The notes under the pieces: generated by a model
Database searches by the model: none
Seen by the model: the letters and a program-made list of their open reading frames with translations, nothing else
What the model was told of the DNA's origin: nothing
Shown: positions 20,903 to 30,365 of the stretch, piece by piece
Numbering within the stretch: position 1 is the first letter of the stretch
Layout: every line of letters starts with the position of its first letter
Position numbers and translations under genes: made by a program
Origin: an uncultured Flavobacteriaceae bacterium
Lineage (GTDB): Bacteria; Bacteroidota; Bacteroidia; Flavobacteriales; Flavobacteriaceae
NCBI GenBank assembly: GCA_937944485.1
Contig: CALDYU010000013.1
Location: 1 to 64,000, forward strand
Direction: 5' to 3'
Length of the DNA: 64,000 nt

Positions 20903-21796
20903 TTAGCTCAAGCAAAAAAGAATGCTCAAAGCGTTTTCTAAATCGTTATTTTCAATATAAGTAAGCGCATGAGCATGCAATTGATTTCGCTGCTCTTGCG
21001 CGTTTTTGATATGTAGAATATCAATTATTTCTTTCGAACTAAGGTGTTTTGTAATTGATTCATGATTTGGAACAGCCTCCATATTTCCTAGTCTCCCTAA
21101 ATGATTTCCTGTTAATATACTACTTTTTAAAACGTGTTTTGGTAGTGCATCAACACCAATACCTTTGTTAAAAATAGGCTTCGGGATTTCAAATAGCGCG
21201 GCACCACTTGCTCGACAGTACCAGCTTTCGCCCATACGAGCAACTAAATCTAATTTTTGAGTATCTAAATTGCCTTGATCATTTAAATACCTCTGCTGAA
21301 TGTGAATACGTTGTATTCTCGAGATTACTAAATTACCTGCTCCTCCCTCATTACCTAGTTCAATAACTTTATCTACAGTGCACTCAAAAGATACCGGAGC
21401 TTCACCTACTCGTGGTGGTTGAATAGTATCAGAAGGTATTTCTGTAAAACCTGCTTTGGTAAATTCATTGATGCTACGATCATATTCGGTGCTCGATAAT
21501 GACATTTGTTCAACAACAGGGTAATTTACAATATTCACTACCACCTCTTTAACTTCTTTCACATTTTCGAATGTATGTTTGGTAGTATTGTCTCGACCGC
21601 GACGTGCTGGCGAGAAGATAAGTATGGGCGGGTTCGCACTAAAGACGTTAAAAAAACTGAACGGACTCAAATTGACACGACCTTCACTATCAATTGTACT
21701 AGCTAAGGCAATAGGTCTTGGTGCTACCGCCGCTAATAAAATTTGATGTAATTCGGAGGTTTTTATTGTCTTTGGATCTATGCTTTTAATAGCCAT
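20903..21796 (-). CDS. Flavin reductase family protein (FMN-binding split barrel)
   Basis: LAAVAPRPIALASTIDSEGRVNLSPFSFFNVFSANPPILIFSP. Confidence 0.88.
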   Translation of the reverse strand: MAIKSIDPKTIKTSELHQILLAAVAPRPIALASTIDSEGRVNLSPFSFFNVFSANPPILIFSPARRGRDNTTKHTFENVKEVKEVVVNIVNYPVVEQMSLSSTEYDRSINEFTKAGFTEIPSDTIQPPRVGEAPVSFECTVDKVIELGNEGGAGNLVISRIQRIHIQQRYLNDQGNLDTQKLDLVARMGESWYCRASGAALFEIPKPIFNKGIGVDALPKHVLKSSILTGNHLGRLGNMEAVPNHESITKHLSSKEIIDILHIKNAQEQRNQLHAHALTYIENNDLENALSILFCLS

Positions 21797-21798
21797 TA

Positions 21799-23040
21799 TT
21801 ATTGTTTTGCTGGTAAAATTTTAGCACGTACTTCTCCGAACCCAATGCGAATATCATCTTTTTCGGAATAGCCTCTTATGATTACGGTATCATTATCATT
21901 GATAAAAGTTCGTTCTGAGCCATCGTTCATTTTTAAGGGTTTTGAACCCGCCCATGCCAATTCTAACATAGAACCATAAGAATCTTCAGATTTTCCACTG
22001 ATGGTGCCTGAGGCCATCATATCGCCCACATTGATATTACAGCCATTCATGGTATGATGTGTGAGCTGTTGCGCCATGTTCCAATACATATACTTGAAAT
22101 TAGAATTACAGACCACAGTTTCTTTTGAATTTTCGGGTTGAATAGCCACCTGTAAGTGAATATCATAATTTTTGGCACCAGCATATTTTAAATAGGGGAG
22201 CACCTCAGGTTCTTGTTTAGGCCCTTGAACATTAAATGGAGTTAAGGCTTCCATAGTAACAACCCACGGAGAAATATGAGAAGCAAAACTTTTGGCTAAA
22301 AAGGGACCTAAAGGCACGTATTCCCATTTTTGTACATCGCGTGCTGACCAGTCATTTAATAAGACTTTACCGAAAATATAATCTTCAGCTATAGCTGTTG
22401 TTAGCGTCTCTCCTAAACCTGTGTTTTTCCCGATAATAAAACCCATTTCCAATTCAAAATCAACCCGTTTTGAGGGGCCGTATACTGGTTTTTCTGCATT
22501 CGGAGGCATTGTTTGCCCCATAGGGCGATGAACATCATGACCACTCACTGTTATTGAAGATGCTCTACCATGGTAACCAACCGGAAGATGTTTCCAGTTT
22601 GGCATTAAGGCTTTCTCCGGATCTCTAAACATCGTACCTACGTTAGTGGCATGTTCAATACTTGAATAAAAATCAGTATAATCTCGTATAAATACGGGCA
22701 GATGCATAGTAGCATCTTTTTGGGCTACAACGCCGTTCCCTTTTAAAACCGATGATTCGTTTAAGAGCTCCTGTTGAACTATTTCACGAACGGCCGTAGT
22801 TTTTTGTTTCCCTAAAGCAATAAATGCATTTAAAAACTCTGCAGTAAAAACAGTTTTGTCAATAGCGAGATGATCAAATAAACCCAATTGGGCTGCAGTT
22901 GCGAGATCAACAAGATGATCACCTATAGCAACACCTACACGTTTGGTGTCTGAGGCATCTGAAAAAATTCCGAAAGGAATATTGTGAATTGAAAAATCTG
23001 AATTTTCTGGTATGTTTACCCAGCAATCGTTATTTGTCAT
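21799..23040 (-). CDS. fahA: Fumarylacetoacetase
   Basis: IRDYTDFYSSIEHATNVGTMFR...LPVGYHGRASSITVSG...FELEMGFIIG...LLNDWSARDVQKWEYVPLGPFLAKSF. Confidence 0.96.
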   Translation of the reverse strand: MTNNDCWVNIPENSDFSIHNIPFGIFSDASDTKRVGVAIGDHLVDLATAAQLGLFDHLAIDKTVFTAEFLNAFIALGKQKTTAVREIVQQELLNESSVLKGNGVVAQKDATMHLPVFIRDYTDFYSSIEHATNVGTMFRDPEKALMPNWKHLPVGYHGRASSITVSGHDVHRPMGQTMPPNAEKPVYGPSKRVDFELEMGFIIGKNTGLGETLTTAIAEDYIFGKVLLNDWSARDVQKWEYVPLGPFLAKSFASHISPWVVTMEALTPFNVQGPKQEPEVLPYLKYAGAKNYDIHLQVAIQPENSKETVVCNSNFKYMYWNMAQQLTHHTMNGCNINVGDMMASGTISGKSEDSYGSMLELAWAGSKPLKMNDGSERTFINDNDTVIIRGYSEKDDIRIGFGEVRAKILPAKQ

Positions 23041-23046
23041 TGTATA

Positions 23047-24216
23047 TTACTTATGGTTTTCGTCTAACCAAGATTGATAATAAGTTTCGTCGGCTATCTT
23101 TAGTGCTTCTTCTGTCAGTTTTAGCGGTTTGAATGTATCTACCATAACTGCTAACTCTTCAGTTTTAACCTTGCCAATACTGCGCTCTGCTGCCCCAGGG
23201 TGTGGTCCGTGTGGAATTCCCGCTGGGTGCAAAGAAATATGACCAGCCTCAACATCATTGCGGCTCATAAAATCACCATCTACATAATACAAAACTTCAT
23301 CGCTGTCAATATTGCTGTGGTTATACGGTGCGGGAATACTATCAGGATGATAATCGTACAAGCGAGGTACAAAACTGCAAATAACAAAGGCACTGGTTTC
23401 AAAGGTTTGATGTACTGGCGGTGGCTGATGAATACGACCTGTAATAGGTTCGAAATCGTGAATAGAAAAGGCGTAGGGGTAGTTAAAACCATCATAGCCA
23501 ACTACATCAAACGGATGTGTGGCATACACCATGTCAAAAATGTCATTTTGTTTTTTGATTTTGATCAGAAATTCTCCCTTTTCATCATGCGTTTCTAATT
23601 CCTCTGGGCGCCGAATATCCCGCTCACAATAAGGCGAATGCTCTAATAATTGCCCGAACCAATTTCTATATCTTTTGGGCGTATACACAGGGTGGTGCGA
23701 CTCTACAATAAATAGACGGTTATCTTCAGTATCAAATTGCATTTGGTATATCATTCCTCTCGGAATCACTAGGTAATCACCATAAGCAAAAGAAAGATTG
23801 CCCATATGGGTACGTAACTTACCAGAACCTTTATGAATAAAAATAACTTCGTCCGCGTCCGTGTTTTTATAGAAATACTCAGTTTGTGATGTTTTAGGAG
23901 CCGCTAGTATGATATTACAATCACTATTGGTTAAAACAATTTTTCTGCTTTCCAAGTAATCAGTTTCCGCTGGTACTTGAAAGCCCTGTAATTTATACGA
24001 TTGTATACTATTGTGTTTTGCAATCTTAGGTGCAATACTGTATTGATTTTTAATTTCTTTTACCTGCGTAGGGCGGTATACATGGTACGAATTTGAAGAC
24101 ATACCATCAAAGCCTATGGTGCCGAAGAGCTGTTCTGAATAAAGTTCCCCATTGGGTTTTCTATATTGTGTGTGCCGTTTTGGTGGAATTTTTCCGAGTT
24201 TATGATAGAAAGGCAT
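23047..24216 (-). CDS. hmgA: Homogentisate 1,2-dioxygenase
   Basis: YHKLGKIPPKRHTQYRKPNGELYSEQLFGTIGFDGMSSNSYH...SLHPAGIPHGPHPGAAE. Confidence 0.95.
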   Translation of the reverse strand: MPFYHKLGKIPPKRHTQYRKPNGELYSEQLFGTIGFDGMSSNSYHVYRPTQVKEIKNQYSIAPKIAKHNSIQSYKLQGFQVPAETDYLESRKIVLTNSDCNIILAAPKTSQTEYFYKNTDADEVIFIHKGSGKLRTHMGNLSFAYGDYLVIPRGMIYQMQFDTEDNRLFIVESHHPVYTPKRYRNWFGQLLEHSPYCERDIRRPEELETHDEKGEFLIKIKKQNDIFDMVYATHPFDVVGYDGFNYPYAFSIHDFEPITGRIHQPPPVHQTFETSAFVICSFVPRLYDYHPDSIPAPYNHSNIDSDEVLYYVDGDFMSRNDVEAGHISLHPAGIPHGPHPGAAERSIGKVKTEELAVMVDTFKPLKLTEEALKIADETYYQSWLDENHK

Positions 24217-24236
24217 GGATACAGATGTTTAGAGTT

Positions 24237-24244
24237 CAAATATA
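24237..24244 (-). promoter_or_regulatory. Bacteroidota -7 element upstream of hmgA operon
   Basis: TATATTTG on the minus strand, 20-30 bp upstream of the hmgA ATG. Confidence 0.5.
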
Positions 24245-24249
24245 AACAA

Positions 24250-24270
24250 TTGTTGACTTAAAATCAACAA
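24250..24270. promoter_or_regulatory. Candidate TetR-family operator
   Basis: Perfect 7-bp inverted repeat TTGTTGA-cttaaaa-TCAACAA in the divergent hmgA/tetR intergenic region, next to the hmgA -7 element. Confidence 0.5.
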
Positions 24271-24332
24271 ATATTCATTTTATCCTTTTTTTGTAGTATT
24301 TTGCAGTTTCGTAGTTGACCATATAGTTAAAA

Positions 24333-24908
24333 ATGAAAGTAAGCACAAGACGCGAAGATTTTTTGCAAACCTCTTTAGAATTAATACATGAGAAGGGGTT
24401 TAAGGCAACGACCATGCGCGATATTGCTGAACGTATGGGTTTTGATGTGTCTAATAGTTACAACTACATTAAATCAAAACAAGACATTTTAGAGCTTTTT
24501 CTTTTTAGAACTTCAGCCGAATTTCATAACACAATGGATAATATTTTAGCCTGCAGCTATACAGCAGACGAAAAATTAAAACAAGTAATTTCGGCGCATA
24601 TTCAGGTTGCCGCTAAAAAACCGTTTGAAGTTGCACTAATGGTTAATGAATGGCGAAATTTGTCAGAACCAAAATACAACGAGTACGTGGCCTTGCGCAA
24701 TTTGTACGAAAAGAAAATGGCGAAACTACTACGTGAAGGTGTGCAACAGGGTGTATTTAAAGAAATGGATGTTAAAATTGCCACTGCACTTATCTTGTCT
24801 TCCATTCGTTGGTTGTACGACGCATACGCCAACACCAAAAAAGCGATGAACCCTATTGAATTAGAGCGGCAAATTGTAGGTTTGGTATTAGAGGGTGTGT
24901 TGAAGTAA
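24333..24908 (+). CDS. TetR/AcrR family transcriptional regulator
   Basis: LELIHEKGFKATTMRDIAERMGFDVSNSYNYIKSKQDILELF HTH. Confidence 0.93.
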   Translation: MKVSTRREDFLQTSLELIHEKGFKATTMRDIAERMGFDVSNSYNYIKSKQDILELFLFRTSAEFHNTMDNILACSYTADEKLKQVISAHIQVAAKKPFEVALMVNEWRNLSEPKYNEYVALRNLYEKKMAKLLREGVQQGVFKEMDVKIATALILSSIRWLYDAYANTKKAMNPIELERQIVGLVLEGVLK

Positions 24909-25005
24909 ATAATTAATCTTACAGAAACTCAAGTCGAAGAAGGCGCACGATTTGAAACTAAAATAGAGAATTGGAATAATCTTCAAAAAATAAAAAAAAG
25001 AAAAG

Positions 25006-25599
25006 TTGAAAATCTTATTCGATATTTTTCTAGAAACGAAAAAAATTATTGGTATCCTCTTTACTTTGTTCTTTGTTATAGGGTGTAAAGATCAGAAGTT
25101 AACACCTCAAAATATTGTTAATCAGTATTATAGCGCTAGAAATATTGGTAATTATAAATTGTTAAAAAACACAATTGCTGACAGTATTACTGTCACTGCA
25201 GGCGACTTTGTAATGCCGTACAATAGAACTTCTTTTTACGAGCAATTTAAGTGGGATTCTATATTCAAGCCTTCTTATGACATTATTGAATTGAAGGAAC
25301 AAAACAATCAAATTATTGCTGTTGTATCTATAAATTCAATGAAGCATGAATTTTTAAAAAACAGTTTCATGACATGTGAGTATAAAATCTCATTTACTAA
25401 TGATAAAATCTCAAAAATTGAGGAGCTAGCGTGTCCAGAAGCTGATTGGAAAATTTGGGAAACTAATGTAAGTATTTTAGTTAATTGGATTCATGAAAAT
25501 CATCCAGAACTAGATGGATTTATTCAAGATTTGACCATGCAGGGAGCCAAAGATTATATGAAGGCCATTGAGTTATATCGGCATCATGTTATGAAATAA
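25006..25599 (+). CDS. Putative lipoprotein, SnoaL/NTF2-like
   Basis: IGILFTLFFVIGC lipobox; PQNIVNQYYSARNIGNYKLLKNTIADSITVT; TTG start. Confidence 0.6.
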   Translation: MKILFDIFLETKKIIGILFTLFFVIGCKDQKLTPQNIVNQYYSARNIGNYKLLKNTIADSITVTAGDFVMPYNRTSFYEQFKWDSIFKPSYDIIELKEQNNQIIAVVSINSMKHEFLKNSFMTCEYKISFTNDKISKIEELACPEADWKIWETNVSILVNWIHENHPELDGFIQDLTMQGAKDYMKAIELYRHHVMK

Positions 25600-25630
25600 A
25601 AAACATACATCTACTATGATGAAGATTTTC

Positions 25631-25678
25631 TAGTAGTGGGAACTGAATTCATTGCTTCATTGCATTACGCAATGGGCC
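25631..25678 (-). repeat. tRNA-fMet 3'-end fossil repeat, copy A
   Basis: TAGTAGtGGGAACTGaATTC + ATTGCTTCATTGCATTACGCAATGGGCC; 46/48 identical to copy B. Confidence 0.8.
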
Positions 25679-25776
25679 TTTGGGGTGGCTTTACTAATAA
25701 AACCACCAGCCACTTCGTGTCTACTTTGTTTTTCATTTACTTCAAGGCACAAACAAGTTTGACTTTTACACAAATA

Positions 25777-25803
25777 AAAAACCAGCTAAGATTAGCTGGT
25801 TTT
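25777..25803 (-). terminator. Terminator-like hairpin behind fossil copy B (minus-strand reading)
   Basis: AAACCAGCTA-agat-TAGCTGGTTT with flanking A/T runs. Confidence 0.65.
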
Positions 25804-25805
25804 CT

Positions 25806-25853
25806 TAGTAGCGGGAACTGGATTCATTGCTTCATTGCATTACGCAATGGGCC
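25806..25853 (-). repeat. tRNA-fMet 3'-end fossil repeat, copy B
   Basis: TAGTAGCGGGAACTGGATTC matches the intact tRNA 3' end TAGTAGCGGGAACTGGACTC; then the same 28 nt as copy A. Confidence 0.8.
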
Positions 25854-25951
25854 AAATAGGGGAGCTTGACCAAACAAGCGTCCATTGCTTCGTAATAAAA
25901 CTTTTATTTCCTCATGCACAATGAAGTAAACTTCATGTGCCTTCAAAATAA

Positions 25952-25977
25952 AAGCTCCTTGATTTCTCAAGGAGCTT
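25952..25977 (-). terminator. Terminator of tRNA-fMet
   Basis: AAGCTCCTTGA-tttc-TCAAGGAGCTT immediately 3' of the tRNA on the minus strand. Confidence 0.8.
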
Positions 25978-25982
25978 CATAG

Positions 25983-26055
<73 letters not shown>

Positions 26056-26141
26056 ATGTATGTTCAAATGCTACTGATGAGCATTATTTTTTATTCTTAA
26101 ATTCTCAGTTGAGTAGGTACCCTATCCTGAGATTTTCCGAA

Positions 26142-26164
26142 GGATACTGCGCTATCCCGCGATG
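26142..26164 (-). pseudogene. tRNA-fMet 5'-end fossil
   Basis: Minus strand CGCGGGATAGCGCAGTA matches intact CGCGGGATAGAGCAGTA, including the acat immediately upstream. Confidence 0.7.
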
Positions 26165-26276
26165 TGGACGACAAAGATACAAACGATTCCGTATCATATC
26201 CAAACTAATAGATATTTATTTCTATTTCAGCACCGCAAAAAGGCTAAATTCCATACCTTCGAATTTTAGCGTTTCT

Positions 26277-27641
26277 ATGGAACTAATTAATGATTTTCTG
26301 GTTTGGGCGAATAATTTTGCCAATTGGCCCATGTTTATACTACTTATAGGAGGCGGCTTATTTTTAGTGTTTTATTCTCGTTTTTTGCCTTATCGTTTTT
26401 TTGGACATGCCATTGCTATAACGGCCGGCAAGTATGATGATAAGAATGCCAAAGGTGATGTAAGTTCATTTCAAGCCTTATCGGCGGCAGTAGCGGCAAC
26501 AGTTGGTTTAGGGAATATTTCGGGGGTTGCCATTGCGATTCATGATGGCGGACCTGGGGTAGTTTTTTGGATTTGGGTTACCGCTTTAATAGGCATGTGT
26601 ATCAAGTTTTATTCTTGCAGTCTTTCTATTATGTTTCGTAGCACAGATTCGGCTGGGAATCTGCAGGGTGGTCCAATGTATTATATAACTAAAGGTTTGG
26701 GTGAAAAAGCAAGGCCATTAGCCATATTTTTTGCTGTTTGCGGTTTGTTTGGCTTTTTAGGCGTTTTTACGGCCAATCAGTTCACAGAAACTTTTATGAG
26801 TGTGGTTGAACCGTCGAAAACCTTATACGCAATGAGTGATCAAAGCTGGAAGTTGACTGTAGGTATTGTACTCGCAATACTTACCTCATTCGTCATATTT
26901 GGGGGTTTGAAAAATATTGCGAAAGTAGCATCAGCGATCGTTCCCTTTATGGTCGGGGTGTACTTAATTGCCGTTATTGTAGTCATGGTTTTAAATGCCA
27001 CCGCGATTTTACCAGCTTTGAAAATGATAATAGTAGAAGCCTGGAATTTTGATACAATTGTTACAGGCGGATTTTGGGGATTAGTAATAATTGGTGTCAA
27101 ACGTGCCATGTTTTCGAATGAAGCTGGTTTGGGGAGTGCGCCCATGTATCACGGGCAATCAAAAACCGACAACCCCATTAAAGAAGGACTCGTAGCTAGT
27201 TTGGGACCCTTTATTGATACGATTTTGGTCTGCACCTTTACCGCAGTAGTTATTATTTTGAGTGGTGCCTATTTAGAAGATTCTAGTGGTATTGTCATGA
27301 CTTTATCAGCGTTTGAATCCACACTTTTTGGCTTCGGTGATGATTTATTGATGATTATCGTAAGTGCATTTGCCTTGTCCACCTTATTTACCTACTCGTA
27401 CTACGGCGTTAAAAGTTTGTCTTTTTTAACGAATGCCAAAATTGGTAATTATTACAATTGGTACTTTGTAATTATGATTGTTTTTGCAGCGGTCGCTTCT
27501 TTGGAACTGGTGAAAAATCTGATTGATTTATCATACGCTTTGATGGTGATTCCTAATATGATTGCTGTACTTTTGCTGGCTCCGAAAGTAAATGCTAAGG
27601 CTAAGGAGTACTTTAAGAAATTAAGACATGACAACCCATAA
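26277..27641 (+). CDS. Alanine/glycine:cation symporter (AGCS family)
   Basis: LSAAVAATVGLGNISGVAIAIHDGGPGVVFWIWV, MFSNEAGLGSAPMYHG; ATG at 26277 preferred because the tracked start at 26109 runs through the tRNA fossil. Confidence 0.94.
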   Translation: MELINDFLVWANNFANWPMFILLIGGGLFLVFYSRFLPYRFFGHAIAITAGKYDDKNAKGDVSSFQALSAAVAATVGLGNISGVAIAIHDGGPGVVFWIWVTALIGMCIKFYSCSLSIMFRSTDSAGNLQGGPMYYITKGLGEKARPLAIFFAVCGLFGFLGVFTANQFTETFMSVVEPSKTLYAMSDQSWKLTVGIVLAILTSFVIFGGLKNIAKVASAIVPFMVGVYLIAVIVVMVLNATAILPALKMIIVEAWNFDTIVTGGFWGLVIIGVKRAMFSNEAGLGSAPMYHGQSKTDNPIKEGLVASLGPFIDTILVCTFTAVVIILSGAYLEDSSGIVMTLSAFESTLFGFGDDLLMIIVSAFALSTLFTYSYYGVKSLSFLTNAKIGNYYNWYFVIMIVFAAVASLELVKNLIDLSYALMVIPNMIAVLLLAPKVNAKAKEYFKKLRHDNP

Positions 27642-28512
27642 ATCAGGATTCGTAAACATTATAGGCAACCCCAATGTGGGCAAGTCTACACTGATGAATG
27701 CCTTTGTTGGGGAAAAGTTATCTATCATTACTTCTAAAGCTCAAACTACAAGGCATCGCATTCTAGGTATTGTTAATGGCGATGATTTTCAAGTAATCTT
27801 ATCAGATACACCAGGTATTATAAAACCGGCCTATGAATTACAAAGTTCTATGATGAATTTTGTTAAATCTGCCTTCGAAGATGCTGATGTATTGTTGTAT
27901 ATGGTTGAAATAGGAGAGAAAGCGTTAAAAGATGAAGCTTTTTTTGAAAAGATTAAGAATAGTAAAATTCCTGTTTTGTTACTGTTAAATAAAGTAGATA
28001 CGGCTACGCAAGAATTATTAGAAGAACAGGCGCAGTATTGGCAGCAAATGCTTCCTACGGTAGAATTGCACCCTATTTCTGCCTTGTCAAATTTCAATGT
28101 TAAAGGGGTTTTTCAACGTATTATAGAATTACTTCCTGGGGCTCCAGCATATTATCCAAAAGACCAGTTAACAGATAAGCCTGAGCGTTTTTTTGTAAAT
28201 GAAACCATTCGAGAGAAAATCCTAATCCATTATAAAAAAGAGATTCCGTATTCCGTAGAAATAGATACCGAAGAGTTTTTTGAAGACGAGGCCATCATAC
28301 GTATGAGGTCGGTAATCATGGTAGAGCGTGACTCTCAAAAGGGCATTATTATAGGTCACAAAGGAAGCGCCTTAAAGCGAGTAGGTGTAGAAGCCCGTAA
28401 AGACCTTGAAAAGTTCTTCGGAAAACAAGTGCATTTAGAATTATACGTCAAAGTGAATAAAAACTGGCGTAGCGACGAACGTCAATTGAGGCGATTTGGG
28501 TATAATAATTAA
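27628..28512 (+). CDS. era: GTPase Era
   Basis: GNPNVGKSTLMNAFVG, DTPGI, NKVD, KH-type C-terminus (KGIIIGHKGSALKRVGVEARKDLE). Confidence 0.96.
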   Translation: MTTHKSGFVNIIGNPNVGKSTLMNAFVGEKLSIITSKAQTTRHRILGIVNGDDFQVILSDTPGIIKPAYELQSSMMNFVKSAFEDADVLLYMVEIGEKALKDEAFFEKIKNSKIPVLLLLNKVDTATQELLEEQAQYWQQMLPTVELHPISALSNFNVKGVFQRIIELLPGAPAYYPKDQLTDKPERFFVNETIREKILIHYKKEIPYSVEIDTEEFFEDEAIIRMRSVIMVERDSQKGIIIGHKGSALKRVGVEARKDLEKFFGKQVHLELYVKVNKNWRSDERQLRRFGYNN

Positions 28513-28576
28513 ATCTACCCGTACATTACTTCTTTAAGACACTTTCGTAAAAGCAAAGACTTCAATAATTTAGCAG

Positions 28577-28584
28577 TACTTTTG
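28577..28584 (+). promoter_or_regulatory. Bacteroidota -7 element upstream of der
   Basis: TACTTTTG (TAnnTTTG) 20 bp before der ATG. Confidence 0.5.
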
Positions 28585-28604
28585 CACCTCCAAAAACAGA
28601 ACGT

Positions 28605-29909
28605 ATGAGTGCTATTGTAGCTATTGTCGGAAGGCCAAATGTTGGAAAATCTACCTTTTTTAATAGACTTATTCAACGTCGTGAAGCAATTGTCGATGCG
28701 GTGAGTGGTGTTACGCGTGACCGCCATTATGGAAAAAGTGATTGGAATGGGAAGGAATTTTCTTTAATAGATACTGGCGGATATGTTTTGGGCAGCGATG
28801 ATATCTTCGAACAAGAAATCGATAAGCAAGTTGAACTAGCAATAGAAGAAGCCGATGCTATTATTTTTATGGTCGATGTAGAAGATGGCGTTACGGGCAT
28901 GGATGAAGATGTTGCCAAACTATTACGAAAAGTAGACAAACCTTCTTTTTTGGCAGTGAATAAGGTAGATAACGCTAAAAGAGCTGAAGATGCGGTTGAA
29001 TTTTACGCCTTAGGATTAGGAGATTACTTTACTTTATCGAGTATCAATGGAAGCGGAACGGGTGAATTGCTAGATGCTTTGGTTGCTGTTCTACCCGATG
29101 TAGAAACTGAAGAGACAAATCTGCCGAGGTTTGCGGTAGTAGGAAGACCAAATGCAGGAAAATCATCCTTTATTAATGCGTTAATCGGAGAAGATAGGTA
29201 TATCGTAACTGATATTGCAGGCACCACAAGAGATAGTATTGATACTAAATACAATCGCTTTGGTTTTGAGTTTAATTTAGTAGATACAGCGGGTATACGT
29301 CGTAAAGCGAAAGTAAAAGAAGATTTAGAATTTTATTCAGTCATGCGTTCGGTGCGCGCGATAGAACATAGTGATGTCTGTTTGCTTTTGGTAGACGCAA
29401 CAAGAGGTTTTGATGGTCAAGTAGCTAATATTTTTTGGTTGGCACATCGCAACAACAAGGGCATCGTAATTTTGGTCAATAAGTGGGATTTGGTAGAAGA
29501 TAAAGAGACCAATACCATGAAACAGTATACAGAAAAAATTAAAAAAGTCATTGAACCTTTTATCGATGTGCCTATTCTGTTTATTTCGGTATTAACCAAG
29601 CAACGTATTTTTAAAGCTATAGAAACAGCGGTACAGGTATATGAAAACAGAAGTCGAAAAATACCAACTAGTAAATTCAACGATACGATGTTGCCTATTA
29701 TTGAAAATTACCCGCCGCCTGCTTATAAGGGTAAGTTTGTGAAAATTAAGTTTTGCATGCAAATACCCACACACTATCCGCAGTTTGCTTTCTATTGTAA
29801 TTTGCCGCAATACGTTCGTGAACCTTATAAGCGTTATTTAGAGAATAAACTGCGCGAGGCCTATGACTTTTCAGGAGTACCCATGTCTATATTTATGCGC
29901 AAGAAATAG
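28605..29909 (+). CDS. der: Ribosome biogenesis GTPase Der
   Basis: Two G domains ([28 protein letters not shown]) and KH-like C-terminus. Confidence 0.97.
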   Translation: MSAIVAIVGRPNVGKSTFFNRLIQRREAIVDAVSGVTRDRHYGKSDWNGKEFSLIDTGGYVLGSDDIFEQEIDKQVELAIEEADAIIFMVDVEDGVTGMDEDVAKLLRKVDKPSFLAVNKVDNAKRAEDAVEFYALGLGDYFTLSSINGSGTGELLDALVAVLPDVETEETNLPRFAVVGRPNAGKSSFINALIGEDRYIVTDIAGTTRDSIDTKYNRFGFEFNLVDTAGIRRKAKVKEDLEFYSVMRSVRAIEHSDVCLLLVDATRGFDGQVANIFWLAHRNNKGIVILVNKWDLVEDKETNTMKQYTEKIKKVIEPFIDVPILFISVLTKQRIFKAIETAVQVYENRSRKIPTSKFNDTMLPIIENYPPPAYKGKFVKIKFCMQIPTHYPQFAFYCNLPQYVREPYKRYLENKLREAYDFSGVPMSIFMRKK

Positions 29910-29935
29910 GTTTGTTACGAGTTAAATTTTACTTT

Positions 29936-30033
29936 CCATCAACCATCAACCATCAACCATCAACCATCAACCATCAACCATCAACCATCAACCATCAACC
30001 ATCAACCATCAACCATCAACCATTAACCATCAA
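29936..30033. repeat. Heptanucleotide tandem repeat (CCATCAA)14
   Basis: 98 bp = 14 x 7 counted directly; the 13th unit is CCATTAA. Confidence 0.97.
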
Positions 30034-30035
30034 CC

Positions 30036-30365
30036 TTATAACTGGTCTTTAATCTTAGTCAGTTCAATCTTAATGCGCTCAAGCTTTGCAATAATTTCAA
30101 AATTGGCTAAGGTCTTTTTTTTGTTTTCTCTTAGGTGTGTTTTAGCGCCTTCCAGTGTAAATCCACGTTCCTTGACCAAGTGGTAAATGAATTGCAAGTT
30201 CTTAATATCTTCAGGGGTGAATTTTCGATTGCCTTTCGCATTTTTTTTAGGCTTAAGAGCATCAAATTCTTTTTCCCAAAAGCGAATCAAAGAGGTATTT
30301 ACACCAAAGGCTTTGGCAACTTCTCCAATGCCATAATATCTTTTTTCTGGAAGGTCTACGATCAT
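30036..30365 (-). CDS. MerR family transcriptional regulator
   Basis: KRYYGIGEVAKAFGVNTSLIRFWEKEFDALKPKKNAKGNRKFTPEDI. Confidence 0.93.
   Translation of the reverse strand: MIVDLPEKRYYGIGEVAKAFGVNTSLIRFWEKEFDALKPKKNAKGNRKFTPEDIKNLQFIYHLVKERGFTLEGAKTHLRENKKKTLANFEIIAKLERIKIELTKIKDQL

Noticed and set aside
23200-23598. 132-aa ORF antisense to hmgA
   Set aside because: Shadow ORF of a conserved gene.
25636-25869. 77-aa ORF on the plus strand
   Set aside because: Runs through the tRNA-fMet fossil repeats and hairpins; no protein features.
29936-30033. Possible CRISPR array
   Set aside because: 7-bp unit with no spacers; a simple tandem repeat. No cas genes in the window.
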